Shown here one piece after another: positions 1 through 8,577 of a DNA stretch of 58,275 bases. A model generated the notes under the pieces. The model saw nothing but the letters and a program-made list of their open reading frames with translations, ran no database searches and was not told the origin of the DNA. A program made the position numbers and the translations under genes. Where the stretch lies: positions 1-58,275 of the IMG/VR virus record IMGVR_UViG_3300042691_041303; one strand, 5' to 3'. This DNA comes from a virus. Each line of letters starts with the position of its first letter. Within the stretch, counting starts at the first letter, position 1.

Positions 1-1088
1 TTTTTCTTAAGATCTGTAACATCTTGTCTGATTGATGAAAACCCTTCTAATTTACCATCTTTATCAAATTTTGCCCTAATATATGTATCAACATAATATA
101 GTTCTCCTGACTTTCCTTTATTGGTAACAACGTCATTCCATATCTCACCTTTCATAACGGTTTCATACATCTTACCCCAATACCCATCAGGTTGTAATCC
201 AGAGTTAACAACACTATGATCTTTACCTTTAACCTCCTCTAAAGACCATCCTGAAACCTCTTCAAATTTTTTATTAACGTATGTAATTTTACCATACTTA
301 TCGGTAACTGATATAATTGATGACTCATTTAAGAAGTTTTCATTTTCTTTATTTCTTCTTAATAAATCGTTTCCTTCTTTAACTGAATAAGCAAAAGTAT
401 AAAGGGATGATAATAGTTGGGCAAAATCAACTTCAACCTTATCCCATTTTCTTCCCCAATAACTTTCAATACATATAACACCAATTGTTTCACCTTTATA
501 GATTATTGGAACGTCTAGCATAGATTTTATTCCAAGTGGTTTTAAATATGATTCAGTAAAACATGAAGTGGCTGGGTGTGTTTCCGCATCGTCCGCAATA
601 ATTATTGGGTTTATTAATAAAGTCAAAAAATATGGTTGGAAATCTTTTTTATGAAGTTCTATATCTTGATACCATTTATCCTCTTCTTCTATATATAATT
701 GTTGACAAATTATTGATGTTCTATCTTCATTGTATAACCATAATGAACACCTGTCAGCATTAATTGAGTCTGTTACTTCTTTTGTTAATGCCTTAGCACC
801 TTCACTAATATTTCCTTCATAAAATAATGGGTTTTGGGATTGTGATACTAAAGTTTTGTTTAAATCTTTAACGTAATCACTTTTTTCTCTACCTTTTTTA
901 TTTTTTTTTATGTACTCATATACAACAACAGACATAAATGGAAGAAAAGCCAATAAACAGGCATAACCGAAAAAACCAATCATGTCAACATAATTAATAA
1001 AATGGAAAACCAAAAGGGATTGTTGTCCAAAAAATAGTAACATCAAAATTATTGATACAACTAAAGAGATTTTAGAAAGTTTTGTCAT
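1..1088 (-). CDS. Membrane-anchored GAF-PAS sensor protein (C-terminus beyond window)
   Basis: The reading frame is open from an ATG at 1088 to the left edge (362 codons visible). Two hydrophobic segments (about residues 7-22 and 36-58) suggest a membrane anchor with a short extracytoplasmic loop. A GAF-like domain follows (about 90-235), with ADRCSLWLYNED near its start and PIIYKGETIGVICIESY in its core. A PAS/PAC unit follows (about 248-362), with ITYVNKKFEEVSGWS and a closing SSIRQDVTDLKK. This is the usual layout of bacterial sensor kinases or cyclases, but the output domain lies outside the window, so the reaction is unknown. Sensors of this type are rare in phages. GGA and TCA codons look more frequent than in the structural genes, which would fit acquisition from a bacterium. 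Domain calls are by eye. Confidence 0.8.
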   Translation of the reverse strand, partial: MTKLSKISLVVSIILMLLFFGQQSLLVFHFINYVDMIGFFGYACLLAFLPFMSVVVYEYIKKNKKGREKSDYVKDLNKTLVSQSQNPLFYEGNISEGAKALTKEVTDSINADRCSLWLYNEDRTSIICQQLYIEEEDKWYQDIELHKKDFQPYFLTLLINPIIIADDAETHPATSCFTESYLKPLGIKSMLDVPIIYKGETIGVICIESYWGRKWDKVEVDFAQLLSSLYTFAYSVKEGNDLLRRNKENENFLNESSIISVTDKYGKITYVNKKFEEVSGWSLEEVKGKDHSVVNSGLQPDGYWGKMYETVMKGEIWNDVVTNKGKSGELYYVDTYIRAKFDKDGKLEGFSSIRQDVTDLKK

Positions 1089-1091
1089 ACT

Positions 1092-1100
1092 AATAAATAT
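1092..1100 (-). promoter_or_regulatory. Weak copy of the ATATTTAT(A/T) motif
   Basis: On the minus strand this reads ATATTTATT and ends only 3 nt before the ATG at 1088. That is closer than in the other copies, so a role as promoter would imply a nearly leaderless message. It may be a chance match in AT-rich DNA. Confidence 0.25.
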
Positions 1101-1133
1101 CAAGTAAAAGCTTGACTTTTTATTTATGAGCAT

Positions 1134-1166
1134 AAAAAATGGGGGTAGTTTTTGACCACCCCCATT
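1134..1166 (-). terminator. Rho-independent terminator after the 1181-1921 gene
   Basis: Perfect 9-bp arms (AATGGGGGT at 1138-1146 and its complement at 1158-1166), extendable to 12 bp with one wobble pair. Read on the minus strand the hairpin is followed by six T residues. It lies just past the stop codon at 1181. Confidence 0.88.
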
Positions 1167-1180
1167 AAAAGTTAATTTTA

Positions 1181-1921
1181 TTAATCTTTTAAAGCTTTTT
1201 TATTTGAAGCTTCTCTGTTTGTTGGTCCTTCTTCTAATCTTTCATTAATAATATTCATTATTTCACCACCTAACATCCCATAAACTTTCATTGCGTTACT
1301 AACACCCATTTGGATATCTTTTATATCCCATAATGTGATACCATCAGTTTTTTTCTTATCATTATGGAAAGCTACTTTAGCGAAATCGTTATTTCTATAT
1401 TCAGATTCTTTAACACTTTTGTCAATAACAAAGATAAGAACACCGTTATCTGTATATTGTTTATAGTATTTACCATAATTATTATCTTCACTAGAAACAC
1501 ACCATTTAGTACCTTTACCATAAAGGTTTGAACTACGTGTGGTTAAAGGGAATACGATTAACCAACGGTCATCTTCATACAATACTTCAGTTTCTTTTTT
1601 CTTAACCTCTGAACGAGTTACTTTTTCTTTAGCAATTTTTACCGCCTCAATAATGTCTTGGTTGGTCTCATAAGAATAAATGTCTTTATTATCCAATAAA
1701 TTACGTTGTGAAAGGTCTTCAAAATCTTTAACAACCTCAAACATTTCTTTAAATGTTTCATTCTTTAACTCATTGTTAATCCACTCTACCCAATCAGACG
1801 TACATTTAATCATAAAAGGTAAGTACTTGTTTGTTTTAGAGGGGTCCATAGAAGCCAACACATCAATAACATCAATGGTGTAAGAAGGGTTTTGTAATTT
1901 CAAATCTTTAACTTTTGCCAT
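1181..1921 (-). CDS. Hypothetical protein with a GTKWC motif
   Basis: A 246-residue soluble protein of unknown function. The centre (about residues 115-170) has a compact conserved-looking core: DDRWLIVFPLTTRSS, then GTKWCVSSED, a tyrosine-rich stretch, then GVLIFVIDKS. I have the impression that this Trp-Cys core recurs in proteins of large phages, but I cannot name a reaction. The C-terminus is Lys/Glu/Asn-rich. It has its own host-type promoter (1958-1988) and its own terminator (1134-1166), so it is a single-gene unit and probably early. Start ATG at 1921. Confidence 0.75.
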   Translation of the reverse strand: MAKVKDLKLQNPSYTIDVIDVLASMDPSKTNKYLPFMIKCTSDWVEWINNELKNETFKEMFEVVKDFEDLSQRNLLDNKDIYSYETNQDIIEAVKIAKEKVTRSEVKKKETEVLYEDDRWLIVFPLTTRSSNLYGKGTKWCVSSEDNNYGKYYKQYTDNGVLIFVIDKSVKESEYRNNDFAKVAFHNDKKKTDGITLWDIKDIQMGVSNAMKVYGMLGGEIMNIINERLEEGPTNREASNKKALKD

Positions 1922-1957
1922 ATTTTTATATATTTTTTTTACTAATCATTAATAGTA

Positions 1958-1988
1958 CAAATATAAAAAACTTTTTTATTTCAATCAA
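1958..1988 (-). promoter_or_regulatory. Host-type (Bacteroidota) promoter for the 1181-1921 gene
   Basis: On the minus strand TATATTTG (1965-1958) matches the -7 consensus TAnnTTTG. A TTG at 1988-1986 lies 20 nt further upstream, and a second at 1984-1982 lies 16 nt upstream. The -7 box is 36 nt from the start codon. It supports a Bacteroidota host and early transcription by host polymerase. Confidence 0.6.
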
Positions 1989-2020
1989 TTAAAAAGATAA
2001 AAATTTTTATCATTTAAAAG

Positions 2021-2029
2021 ATATTTATA
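2021..2029 (+). promoter_or_regulatory. Candidate late promoter motif ATATTTATA
   Basis: ATATTTATA ends 17 nt before the ATG at 2047. It is one of more than a dozen copies placed just before transcription-unit starts in this window. A 16-bp AT-only-core palindrome at 1996-2011 lies just upstream. Confidence 0.55.
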
Positions 2030-2046
2030 AAGTAAAAGAATTTATT

Positions 2047-2463
2047 ATGAAAAAAATAGTAAGATTAACAGAATCAGATTTAGAAAATCTGGTAAAAAAA
2101 GTTATTAAAGAAGAGGAGGCAGAAGTAAAAGAAAAGAAAACCACCCTAACAAAACATCCGGCTTATCCGGCTATAGATAATTTAGAAAGAAAATTAGAAG
2201 AACTTAAAATGGAGTTTAAAGATGGTATAGCTAATGCTGTTTCGGGTGAAGATGGTTATCATAGTGAAATTGATAAATTTTCTGAAGATTTTGGTAAATT
2301 TATTAATAAAGTATCAAACCTTAAAAGTAAGATTAATGATTATCAAATTGCTAGTAAAGATAAGATGAAAGCTGAAGCTCAAAAGAAAATGCAAGAAATG
2401 CGTAAATATCAACATTATATGAAAGAAAAGGCTAGAAAAGAAGGTCGTAAATATTCTTATTAA
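2047..2463 (+). CDS. Small coiled-coil protein with (I/L)-x-Glu leader
   Basis: A 138-residue, Lys/Glu-rich, largely helical protein. The N-terminus MKKIVRLTESDLENLVKK is followed by VIKE. This leader type (a short amphipathic helix ending in hydrophobic-x-Glu) recurs at the start of the proteins at 52866, 55127, 56026 and 56529, and more loosely at 53575 and 29471. The remainder has heptad-like spacing (about 40-110) and a basic tail. Function is unknown. The leader resembles the propeptides that T4 uses to bring proteins into the prohead, so it may be a packaged protein; that is inference. It is a single-gene unit with a motif upstream and a terminator downstream. Confidence 0.78.
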   Translation: MKKIVRLTESDLENLVKKVIKEEEAEVKEKKTTLTKHPAYPAIDNLERKLEELKMEFKDGIANAVSGEDGYHSEIDKFSEDFGKFINKVSNLKSKINDYQIASKDKMKAEAQKKMQEMRKYQHYMKEKARKEGRKYSY

Positions 2464-2480
2464 AAAAGTTTTTATAAATA

Positions 2481-2508
2481 AAAAAGGTCTGATTTTTCAG
2501 ACCTTTTT
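2481..2508. terminator. Bidirectional terminator between convergent genes
   Basis: The 12-bp arms AAAAAGGTCTGA (2481-2492) and their complement (2497-2508) close a TTTT loop and are flanked by A and T tracts. It serves the plus gene ending at 2463 and the minus gene ending at 2512. Confidence 0.9.
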
Positions 2509-2511
2509 TTA

Positions 2512-4020
2512 TTAACACCAATCTTTTTCAGAAACAATTTCAAAAGGTATAGTATCATGGTAAGTCCGTATTTCTTGACCAGATTCTATTTTTATCTCCA
2601 TATAATAATCGTTAGGAATGAACCAAGAAGTATCTATTAAAAAGAAATTACCATCTGGTGTTCTACTAACTTCGTTCCATTCAACATATTCTATTTGTGT
2701 TTCACCTTCCTTTATAAAGATTCTATAATATATTTTATCTACTGCTTGTGATTGATCATAAGTAAAAGGTATTCTAGCTATAACATTAACCCGTCTAGTA
2801 TCACCACGTTTAATTTTTTCCCTTCTTTTAATACCAGTTATAGCGAATTCATAATCAAAAATAGAAAGATTATTAGAATCACCAACACCCAAGCCAAAAG
2901 CACCCGCACTATTATTAGACCCTATGTTATAATAATTACTCTCATCTTTAACAATGAAATTTAATTCAACATCACCAATGTAATTATTACCAATTGTTAT
3001 ACCACTCCATATATCAGTAAATTGTGTATTACCACAATAATTACTTGTTTTTGGAACTTTTACTGACACACAATAAACACCTGTTGTTATTTGTGTTATA
3101 CCAGTGCTTGTTATTGTTTGAAATAAATTATCATCTTGGTCGTAAATAGTTACAGCTGAAATACTAGCATTAACTCTTTGTCCACCAGCATTAACATAAA
3201 GACATAAATTATTATTTTTATTTATAATAAAATTATCTCTGTCGTCTTTTATAGTGTCATCAAAAACTGTTTCTAAAAAAGGTTCATAAACCGTTTGTGT
3301 TTCTTTAGTGAAAAAACCGACATAACAAACACCATCTATTGGTGCTTGTTCTTCAGAGGATTCAAAAGCCACACCTAGGTTAGCCTCAGTTATTCCACTA
3401 GATATTAATTCATTTATATAATCTGTTATGTCTATACATAAATTTTCATCACCACGACCAAAGTGTTGTGTAGCTTTAACTAAATTTAAAGTTGTACCAG
3501 TATAACCAGTTGTTGAACCCGAATACCACATTGTGGGGTCATTATATACACCTAATTGTGACCAAGGTTGGTTAAAACTCCTTTCTTCCCAATTTACAGG
3601 TCCTTCACAATAAGCATTATCACCGGAATCACAATTTACTTGTGTTGATGGGATATAATCATATCCATCACCCTCATCCCATGATTCAGGTACCTCAAAT
3701 AATATTAGATCAAAGGCTGTAGCTCTTTTAACTTCACCACAAGAAGCGATTAATGTTTTACAATAAATTTCTTTATCAAAACAAGAGGTATTAGTTATTT
3801 TAATCTTGTGTGTCATCCTATCTGTAAACAATTGTTTATTGTCTACTTTTTGTAGTATATCACTCAAATCTAAACTAAAAAGGTATCTAGAGTAGGTTAC
3901 TTTATTTGAATCTAGTGAACCACCGTGAAATATTTCAGCTATTGGGTTTCTACCTGTATTAGCACAAGAATTTCTAACTATTACAGCATCTTTATTAAAA
4001 TATGTTCTATAAAAATTCAT
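2512..4020 (-). CDS. Putative virion structural protein, DNRLRE-like beta-sandwich
   Basis: A 502-residue protein rich in Thr, Asn, Gly and Cys with predicted beta structure throughout. The first 250 residues look like a DNRLRE or carbohydrate-binding-type sandwich: a long block with SFNQPWSQLGVYND and a later LCIDITDYINELISSG followed by LGVAFESSEEQ. The second half appears to hold Ig-like domains, ending in a Trp-Cys tail. It lies next to the baseplate genes with its own late motif (4033-4041) and a terminator, so a baseplate- or fibre-associated surface protein is likely. No enzyme motif is seen. The exact family is uncertain. Confidence 0.65.
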   Translation of the reverse strand: MNFYRTYFNKDAVIVRNSCANTGRNPIAEIFHGGSLDSNKVTYSRYLFSLDLSDILQKVDNKQLFTDRMTHKIKITNTSCFDKEIYCKTLIASCGEVKRATAFDLILFEVPESWDEGDGYDYIPSTQVNCDSGDNAYCEGPVNWEERSFNQPWSQLGVYNDPTMWYSGSTTGYTGTTLNLVKATQHFGRGDENLCIDITDYINELISSGITEANLGVAFESSEEQAPIDGVCYVGFFTKETQTVYEPFLETVFDDTIKDDRDNFIINKNNNLCLYVNAGGQRVNASISAVTIYDQDDNLFQTITSTGITQITTGVYCVSVKVPKTSNYCGNTQFTDIWSGITIGNNYIGDVELNFIVKDESNYYNIGSNNSAGAFGLGVGDSNNLSIFDYEFAITGIKRREKIKRGDTRRVNVIARIPFTYDQSQAVDKIYYRIFIKEGETQIEYVEWNEVSRTPDGNFFLIDTSWFIPNDYYMEIKIESGQEIRTYHDTIPFEIVSEKDWC

Positions 4021-4032
4021 TTAATCTTTTCC

Positions 4033-4041
4033 TATAAATAT
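4033..4041 (-). promoter_or_regulatory. Candidate late promoter motif ATATTTATA
   Basis: Minus-strand ATATTTATA ends 12 nt before the ATG at 4020. It lies in the 22-bp gap after the baseplate hub gene, so the 2512-4020 gene may have its own transcript. Confidence 0.55.
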
Positions 4042-4042
4042 C

Positions 4043-5209
4043 TTAATTAATCCTAATGTGTGGTGACAATATAGATAAAAGATCAAACTTTTCTATTTCT
4101 GGTTTTGAGTTAGAGTTTGTTGCTGGATGTTTATGATAAGGATGGTTGTGATTTTTAACATAATTAACCAATAATCTTAAAAACTCTACTAACCTATCAC
4201 CCCTAACCATCGGTGATAATGCGTCGTGGAAATTTTTTAAATCCACATCTTTTTCTAAAAGTGGGTTTATTTTAAACACTTTCGGTGTACCAGTTCTACC
4301 ATCACTGTTTTTATATGAAACAATACTAATATAATCAGAATACAACATAGAATGTGTTTCTGAACTTTCTATATCATTTTTTAAATCCATAACTTTAATC
4401 CTTAAAAAACCTGGGTTAACCGTGTTTAAAGTCAGTTCTTTAGATTTTTTAAAACTAAATTTACCAGCTCTTATTAAAACTTCACCACCAGTATTTAATC
4501 TGTCTGGACCTTCTTTTCTCGTAGGTAAAACAATATCCGAATTATTTCTACCCATTATCGCAATATCTGTTTTTTCAGGGAAACCACCAGTAAAATCACC
4601 TTTTCTTTTTAAATCTTCACCGTTTTCATTTAAGTTTTCTGTAACGTCTTTTGTGCTTTTTGGTATTACGTTTGAATTTAATAAATCACCACCAGAATTA
4701 GCGTCTTCATAAGAAAGTTTAGATTTATCAGACATTAAAGGACCTATCCACGCTCTATTTTGTTGTGGGTTATTATTATTAAACACAATAACCATACACA
4801 TCTCCCCAACTTTTGGCATAACTTGTAAATGTTTAGGTAGTAAAGATACTGCCCAAGGCACTTCAGTACAAGCTTGGTTTGTTACTTCTGGGTTATTAGT
4901 ACTTTTTCTTTTAGATAAGGCATTTACTTTTAGTGGGTCTGTTATATTAGTAATACTATTTGGATCACCGTTAACACCGGTAGAACCTTGTTTTCTAACT
5001 AAAACAACATCATTAGAATTTAAACTGTTTGGTGTTAAATCTTTACAAAAAATCTTACTACTCCTATCAAAAGAGGGAATACTAACTTTTATTCTACCCT
5101 CATTTAATGGGTCATCAATAGAAACCACTTTACCATAAAAAATGTTAGTATTGACTAATGGGTTAGAATTACCAGATTTTTCAGTATTTAAAATTTTACC
5201 ATCAGCCAT
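4043..5209 (-). CDS. Baseplate hub/spike protein with gp5-type OB fold
   Basis: A 388-residue protein. Residues about 22-165 fit the OB-fold domain of T4 gp5 and phage spike proteins: GKVVSIDDPLNEGRIKVSIP at the start, PWAVSLLPKHLQVMPKVGE in the middle and NRAWIGPLMSD at the end. The remainder lacks an obvious lysozyme domain. The last 60 residues contain a His-rich stretch (NHNHPYHKHPATN), as seen where beta-helical spikes bind metal or near hub C-termini. It should sit at the centre of the baseplate, coupling tail tube and spike. The ATG at 5209 overlaps the stop of the upstream 65-residue gene, so the two are translationally coupled. Confidence 0.75.
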   Translation of the reverse strand: MADGKILNTEKSGNSNPLVNTNIFYGKVVSIDDPLNEGRIKVSIPSFDRSSKIFCKDLTPNSLNSNDVVLVRKQGSTGVNGDPNSITNITDPLKVNALSKRKSTNNPEVTNQACTEVPWAVSLLPKHLQVMPKVGEMCMVIVFNNNNPQQNRAWIGPLMSDKSKLSYEDANSGGDLLNSNVIPKSTKDVTENLNENGEDLKRKGDFTGGFPEKTDIAIMGRNNSDIVLPTRKEGPDRLNTGGEVLIRAGKFSFKKSKELTLNTVNPGFLRIKVMDLKNDIESSETHSMLYSDYISIVSYKNSDGRTGTPKVFKINPLLEKDVDLKNFHDALSPMVRGDRLVEFLRLLVNYVKNHNHPYHKHPATNSNSKPEIEKFDLLSILSPHIRIN

Positions 5210-5399
5210 CTATTAATTTGTTTTTATTTCTATTATTTAAAATCTCATTTATATCTTTATAATCCTGTTCCACTTTCATCCAGTGGTCGTACAAATTAAT
5301 TATTTTTAACCTAACCTCCTCAAATTGGTCTCTTTTTTGTTTTCTAAGTAATTCTAATTCTGAATTAGTTAAATTTTCTAGTTTAATAATTTTTTCCAT
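5202..5399 (-). CDS. Small coiled-coil protein in baseplate operon
   Basis: A 65-residue, highly charged protein, probably one long helix (Leu/Ile/Val in heptad spacing over residues 5-55). It sits between two baseplate genes, 3 nt after the 5403-5852 gene, and overlaps the next gene by 8 nt. It could be a small assembly factor or chaperone. I recognise no family. Confidence 0.65.
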   Translation of the reverse strand: MEKIIKLENLTNSELELLRKQKRDQFEEVRLKIINLYDHWMKVEQDYKDINEILNNRNKNKLIDG

Positions 5400-5402
5400 T
5401 TT

Positions 5403-5852
5403 TTAAGATAAAACACCATAACCATTACTGGTTGTTATAGAAGTACCTACAACTTGTACAGGACCACCCCCAGGTGGTGTCACACCACTAGCTGTAATTT
5501 TCTGTCCAGGTAAATTAACTATAGTAACTCTTGCATCACTAATTAAAGCGTTAACAATTTCTTCTACTCTAATTAATTCCATTTTTTCCGATATGTTTTG
5601 AGTACCGTCATCATTATCACCAATAAAAGCACCTGCTTCAGCTTGTCTCTTTATTATTTGACTAGCTATTTTTGATGGTGATAAACCTGGTCTAAGTACA
5701 GAACTTAAAGCGGTTCTTTTACTAACAGGTGGTGCCGGTATAGGTGGTACTTTAAATAAATTTAAAAGTGCTGATATAACAGATTTTGCTTTATTAAAAT
5801 CTATATTACCATCTTGTTTCGAGTTTTTATTAATTTTAGGTACATTAGCCAT
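5403..5852 (-). CDS. Hypothetical baseplate-region protein
   Basis: A 149-residue protein. Residues 17-35 form a helix; a proline-rich linker (PPIPAPPVSKR) follows, then a helical middle (60-105). The C-terminus is Gly/Pro/Thr-rich (GVTPPGGGPVQVVGTS). Its place between the large 5865-7400 protein and the hub suggests a minor baseplate component. No family is recognised. Confidence 0.6.
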   Translation of the reverse strand: MANVPKINKNSKQDGNIDFNKAKSVISALLNLFKVPPIPAPPVSKRTALSSVLRPGLSPSKIASQIIKRQAEAGAFIGDNDDGTQNISEKMELIRVEEIVNALISDARVTIVNLPGQKITASGVTPPGGGPVQVVGTSITTSNGYGVLS

Positions 5853-5864
5853 AATTATTTTTTT

Positions 5865-7400
5865 TTATCCAGATAAGTTATTAATAAAAGAAAGTAAATT
5901 ATTAACTTGTTTTAATAATTCTCTTGTTGTTTTAATTTGTGATTTATAGTTTTTTGCTTGGTCTTCAGAGAATTTTTTTACTTTAATCTTTACTAATTTT
6001 AAAATTTCTGCTTTGATTATATCAAAAAGAAATTCTACAATAGTAGCTTGTATCTCTTTAACCATACAAACATTAAAACTTTTAAATTTTTGGATGTAGT
6101 CTTCTACAGAACTAGTGTTTAAACTAGTACCATTTATATTTACCCCCGGTGCACCTATTGGTGAGTTAGGATTTATTCCTGCCGTGTTTAATAAGGCTTC
6201 ACCCATTTGTTGTAAAATTAAATTAAAGGGTTTAAAAGTTTGGCTTAATATTATTGCTGTCAGATTTTCCCATATTTGGGTAAACATGTTTTGTAATATA
6301 TTTTCTCTATCTGTTTCGTCACTAGAAGCTGTAGCTTTTTTTAAAATTTTTTCAAGGTTTAAAGTTAAAGATTCTTTAACTAAAGAGGGTTTTATTGTTT
6401 GTAATTCATTAAAAAAAGAATCTAAATCATCTATGTCTACCACAGATTCTACAGTACCACAACCCAAATCAGCTAAATTACCACCATTTAATATATTATT
6501 AACTTTATAATCTATTATATCTTTTTCTTTTTTAGAAAATTGAAAAAAATCATTGTTATAGATAATTGGTGTACCTGATTCATTTAAACTTTCTTTATCT
6601 AAGATTTTATCAACGATTGCTTTTGTTTTATAAAAATCTTTTAATCTTTCAGCACCAGCATCCGTTAAAGAAGAAACGGTACCAAAAATAACATCTAAAA
6701 TAGTAGTCATTAATAAACTTAAATCTAATATTTTAACACTGTTTAAGAAATTTAATAAAAATCTTTCAAAAGTTTTATCAGTTAAATAATTTTGGTCAAT
6801 ACTGACTTTAATTTTATCTTGTGCAGTAGTATATTCTTGCCACTCCATGTACAGGATATTTTTCCAATTACCAGTACCGTTTTTTTTAACATCAAATAAA
6901 AATTTTGTAAAATCACCACCTGGTTCTAACGAAACTTGTACTGTTGGGTTGGTTGGTAAGTTACCTAATCCTAAAGTTGTAGCACTTACCGTTGGTATTG
7001 CTTTTCCGTAATAAAATTTACCTAAATCTGATTCTGGGTCTATTTTTAAAGTACCGTCAATATCTATATCTTTTACTTTTATCTCTAAAACAGGGTTTGT
7101 CACACCAGATAAAGTAAAATTGTTTTCTTTGGCTTTTTTCATTACCTCTTTAACAATCCTTTTTTTCATTTTAGCCTCTAACTTATCTGTCTTTTTAATT
7201 AAATCTTTAAAAGATTTTTTAATATTAGACCCTATTAGGACTTTTAATAAATCAATTAAAAGTGGTACTAAATTACCAGATTTTGATTTTACAGTATTAA
7301 ACCCACTAACTGTTTTATTTAATTCAGGGAAATTATCATTTAGTGCCTTTGTAGCACCTATTTCAGCAAATAAAGAACTTTTATCATCAATAAAACCCAT
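5865..7400 (-). CDS. Large putative baseplate/virion structural protein
   Basis: A 511-residue protein. The first 90 residues and the C-terminal third are Lys/Leu/Ile-rich helices. The middle (about 100-210) is predicted beta, with several Gly-Asn and Pro-rich turns. A hydrophobic stretch near residues 215-245 (SLLMTTILDVIFGTVSSL) could pack inside the baseplate or be membrane-active. No catalytic motif is seen. Position (12 nt before the 5403 gene and 1 nt after 7402) puts it in the late baseplate operon. The assignment is by context only. Confidence 0.62.
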   Translation of the reverse strand: MGFIDDKSSLFAEIGATKALNDNFPELNKTVSGFNTVKSKSGNLVPLLIDLLKVLIGSNIKKSFKDLIKKTDKLEAKMKKRIVKEVMKKAKENNFTLSGVTNPVLEIKVKDIDIDGTLKIDPESDLGKFYYGKAIPTVSATTLGLGNLPTNPTVQVSLEPGGDFTKFLFDVKKNGTGNWKNILYMEWQEYTTAQDKIKVSIDQNYLTDKTFERFLLNFLNSVKILDLSLLMTTILDVIFGTVSSLTDAGAERLKDFYKTKAIVDKILDKESLNESGTPIIYNNDFFQFSKKEKDIIDYKVNNILNGGNLADLGCGTVESVVDIDDLDSFFNELQTIKPSLVKESLTLNLEKILKKATASSDETDRENILQNMFTQIWENLTAIILSQTFKPFNLILQQMGEALLNTAGINPNSPIGAPGVNINGTSLNTSSVEDYIQKFKSFNVCMVKEIQATIVEFLFDIIKAEILKLVKIKVKKFSEDQAKNYKSQIKTTRELLKQVNNLLSFINNLSG

Positions 7401-7401
7401 T

Positions 7402-7764
7402 TTATTTTTTGTTTTTGTTTTCTTCAGTAAACATGTCTCTTAAAAGTTCCATGTCCTCTGGGGTTAATTGTCCATTAACAGCACCATCACTAATATTTTC
7501 ACCTTTAAAAATTAATTGACTCATTAATTTAACTAACGATAATTTTTTATCGATAGTCACATCTATTAATTTAAGTAAATCTGTGTTTGCTTTATTGACA
7601 TTAACTAAGTCGTGAACGTCTTCTACCTCTACCTTTTTTTTATTTTCATTTATTTGTCGTATGGCAGTTGTTCTTTGTTCCACTAATTCATTGTAAGCTT
7701 CTTGTGCTAAAGATAAAAAACTATCTGTGTTTAATTTTATCTCTTTTTTTTTAGGTCTAGCCAT
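7402..7764 (-). CDS. Hypothetical helical protein heading the baseplate operon
   Basis: A 120-residue protein, helical apart from a basic start (MARPKKKEIK). It is the first gene after a late motif at 7778-7786 and is followed 1 nt later by the 511-residue baseplate protein. Size and charge would be compatible with an assembly factor or a small terminase-like protein, but no diagnostic motif supports either. Confidence 0.6.
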   Translation of the reverse strand: MARPKKKEIKLNTDSFLSLAQEAYNELVEQRTTAIRQINENKKKVEVEDVHDLVNVNKANTDLLKLIDVTIDKKLSLVKLMSQLIFKGENISDGAVNGQLTPEDMELLRDMFTEENKNKK

Positions 7765-7777
7765 GTTATTTTTTATT

Positions 7778-7786
7778 TATAAATAT
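7778..7786 (-). promoter_or_regulatory. Candidate late promoter motif ATATTTATA
   Basis: Minus-strand ATATTTATA ends 13 nt before the ATG at 7764 and would drive the baseplate operon 7764-4043. It lies directly after the stop of the gp55-like sigma gene. Confidence 0.58.
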
Positions 7787-7800
7787 CAATTTATATGATT

Positions 7801-8574
7801 TTATAAATCATCTTTTAACATAAGATAAATTGTTTTATATCTTTTCATAGCGTTTCTAATATCTTTAGTATTTAAAGATGTCATGTTTCTCATATATAAC
7901 AAAATTAAATTTTTATTATATTTTTTGTTTTTACCAACATCAGAACTAAAAATATTGTCCCATTCATCTAATATTTTAACTAAAGACACACCAACTTTTA
8001 ATTCATTTTCTGTTAGAACTTTATCATTTAACTCTTCTTTTATGGAATTGGATATTTGTTTAATAAACAAATTTAAATCAGTATCTTCTTCATCTATTGT
8101 ATAACTTTTTTCTTCATCATTTTCTATTATTGAAGAAAAATCTTCATAAGGTAATACAGATTTGATTTTCTTATCTTCTTTTATTAACTTACCTAATAAA
8201 TAGTGTTTACAAATGGTGCCATAGTATGAGTATGATTTTTTATCTTTTTCTGAACTAAATTTGTGAAATTTTATCATTAAAAATGATAAAGCATCAGCAT
8301 GAGCATCTTCATAAGAAATGGTTTTAGGGTATAATTTATATTTTCTTATTATACTCTCAACCATTTTGTCTAAGGGTTTTTTTAAAAAATCTCTATATAT
8401 TTTTTCCCTCCTGACTAAATCTGAGGTGGTCCCAGTCCATCGATAACCATCCATAGCGTTATCGTCTGAAATTAAACCACCTAAAGATAAAAAGTCTCTT
8501 ACGGCCTTTTCTTGGTCTTCACCAAAATAATTTTTGTCTTTTGGTTTTCTACCCCTAGTTTTTTTTTCAGACAT
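7801..8574 (-). CDS. gp55-like late sigma factor
   Basis: A 257-residue protein. Residues about 57-135 match the sigma region 2 core as found in T4 gp55: helices with RREKIYRDFLKKPLDKM, then SYEDAHADALSFLMIKFHKF, then SYSYYGTICKHYLLGKLI. T4 gp55 binds host core RNA polymerase and recognises TATAAATA late promoters. This protein is longer (T4 gp55 is 185 residues), with a basic N-terminal extension (TRGRKPKDK) and a helical C-terminal third. It would give polymerase specificity for late genes, and the recurrent ATATTTAT(A/T) motif is its natural candidate target. It lies at the distal end of the long minus-strand operon. Confidence 0.75.
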   Translation of the reverse strand: MSEKKTRGRKPKDKNYFGEDQEKAVRDFLSLGGLISDDNAMDGYRWTGTTSDLVRREKIYRDFLKKPLDKMVESIIRKYKLYPKTISYEDAHADALSFLMIKFHKFSSEKDKKSYSYYGTICKHYLLGKLIKEDKKIKSVLPYEDFSSIIENDEEKSYTIDEEDTDLNLFIKQISNSIKEELNDKVLTENELKVGVSLVKILDEWDNIFSSDVGKNKKYNKNLILLYMRNMTSLNTKDIRNAMKRYKTIYLMLKDDL

Positions 8575-8577
8575 AAA

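Noticed and set aside
1996-2011. 16-bp palindrome GATAAAAATTTTTATC as an operator
   Set aside because: It is nearly all A/T with a run through the centre; such dyads are expected by chance in this DNA and no second copy was noticed.
2473-2480. TATAAATA exactly like a T4 late promoter
   Set aside because: It lies between convergent genes in front of a terminator hairpin, and no gene follows in either direction.
7120-7443. Opposite-strand ORFs inside the baseplate genes
   Set aside because: They are shadows of real genes in an A/T-rich genome, with hydrophobic low-complexity products and no start signals.
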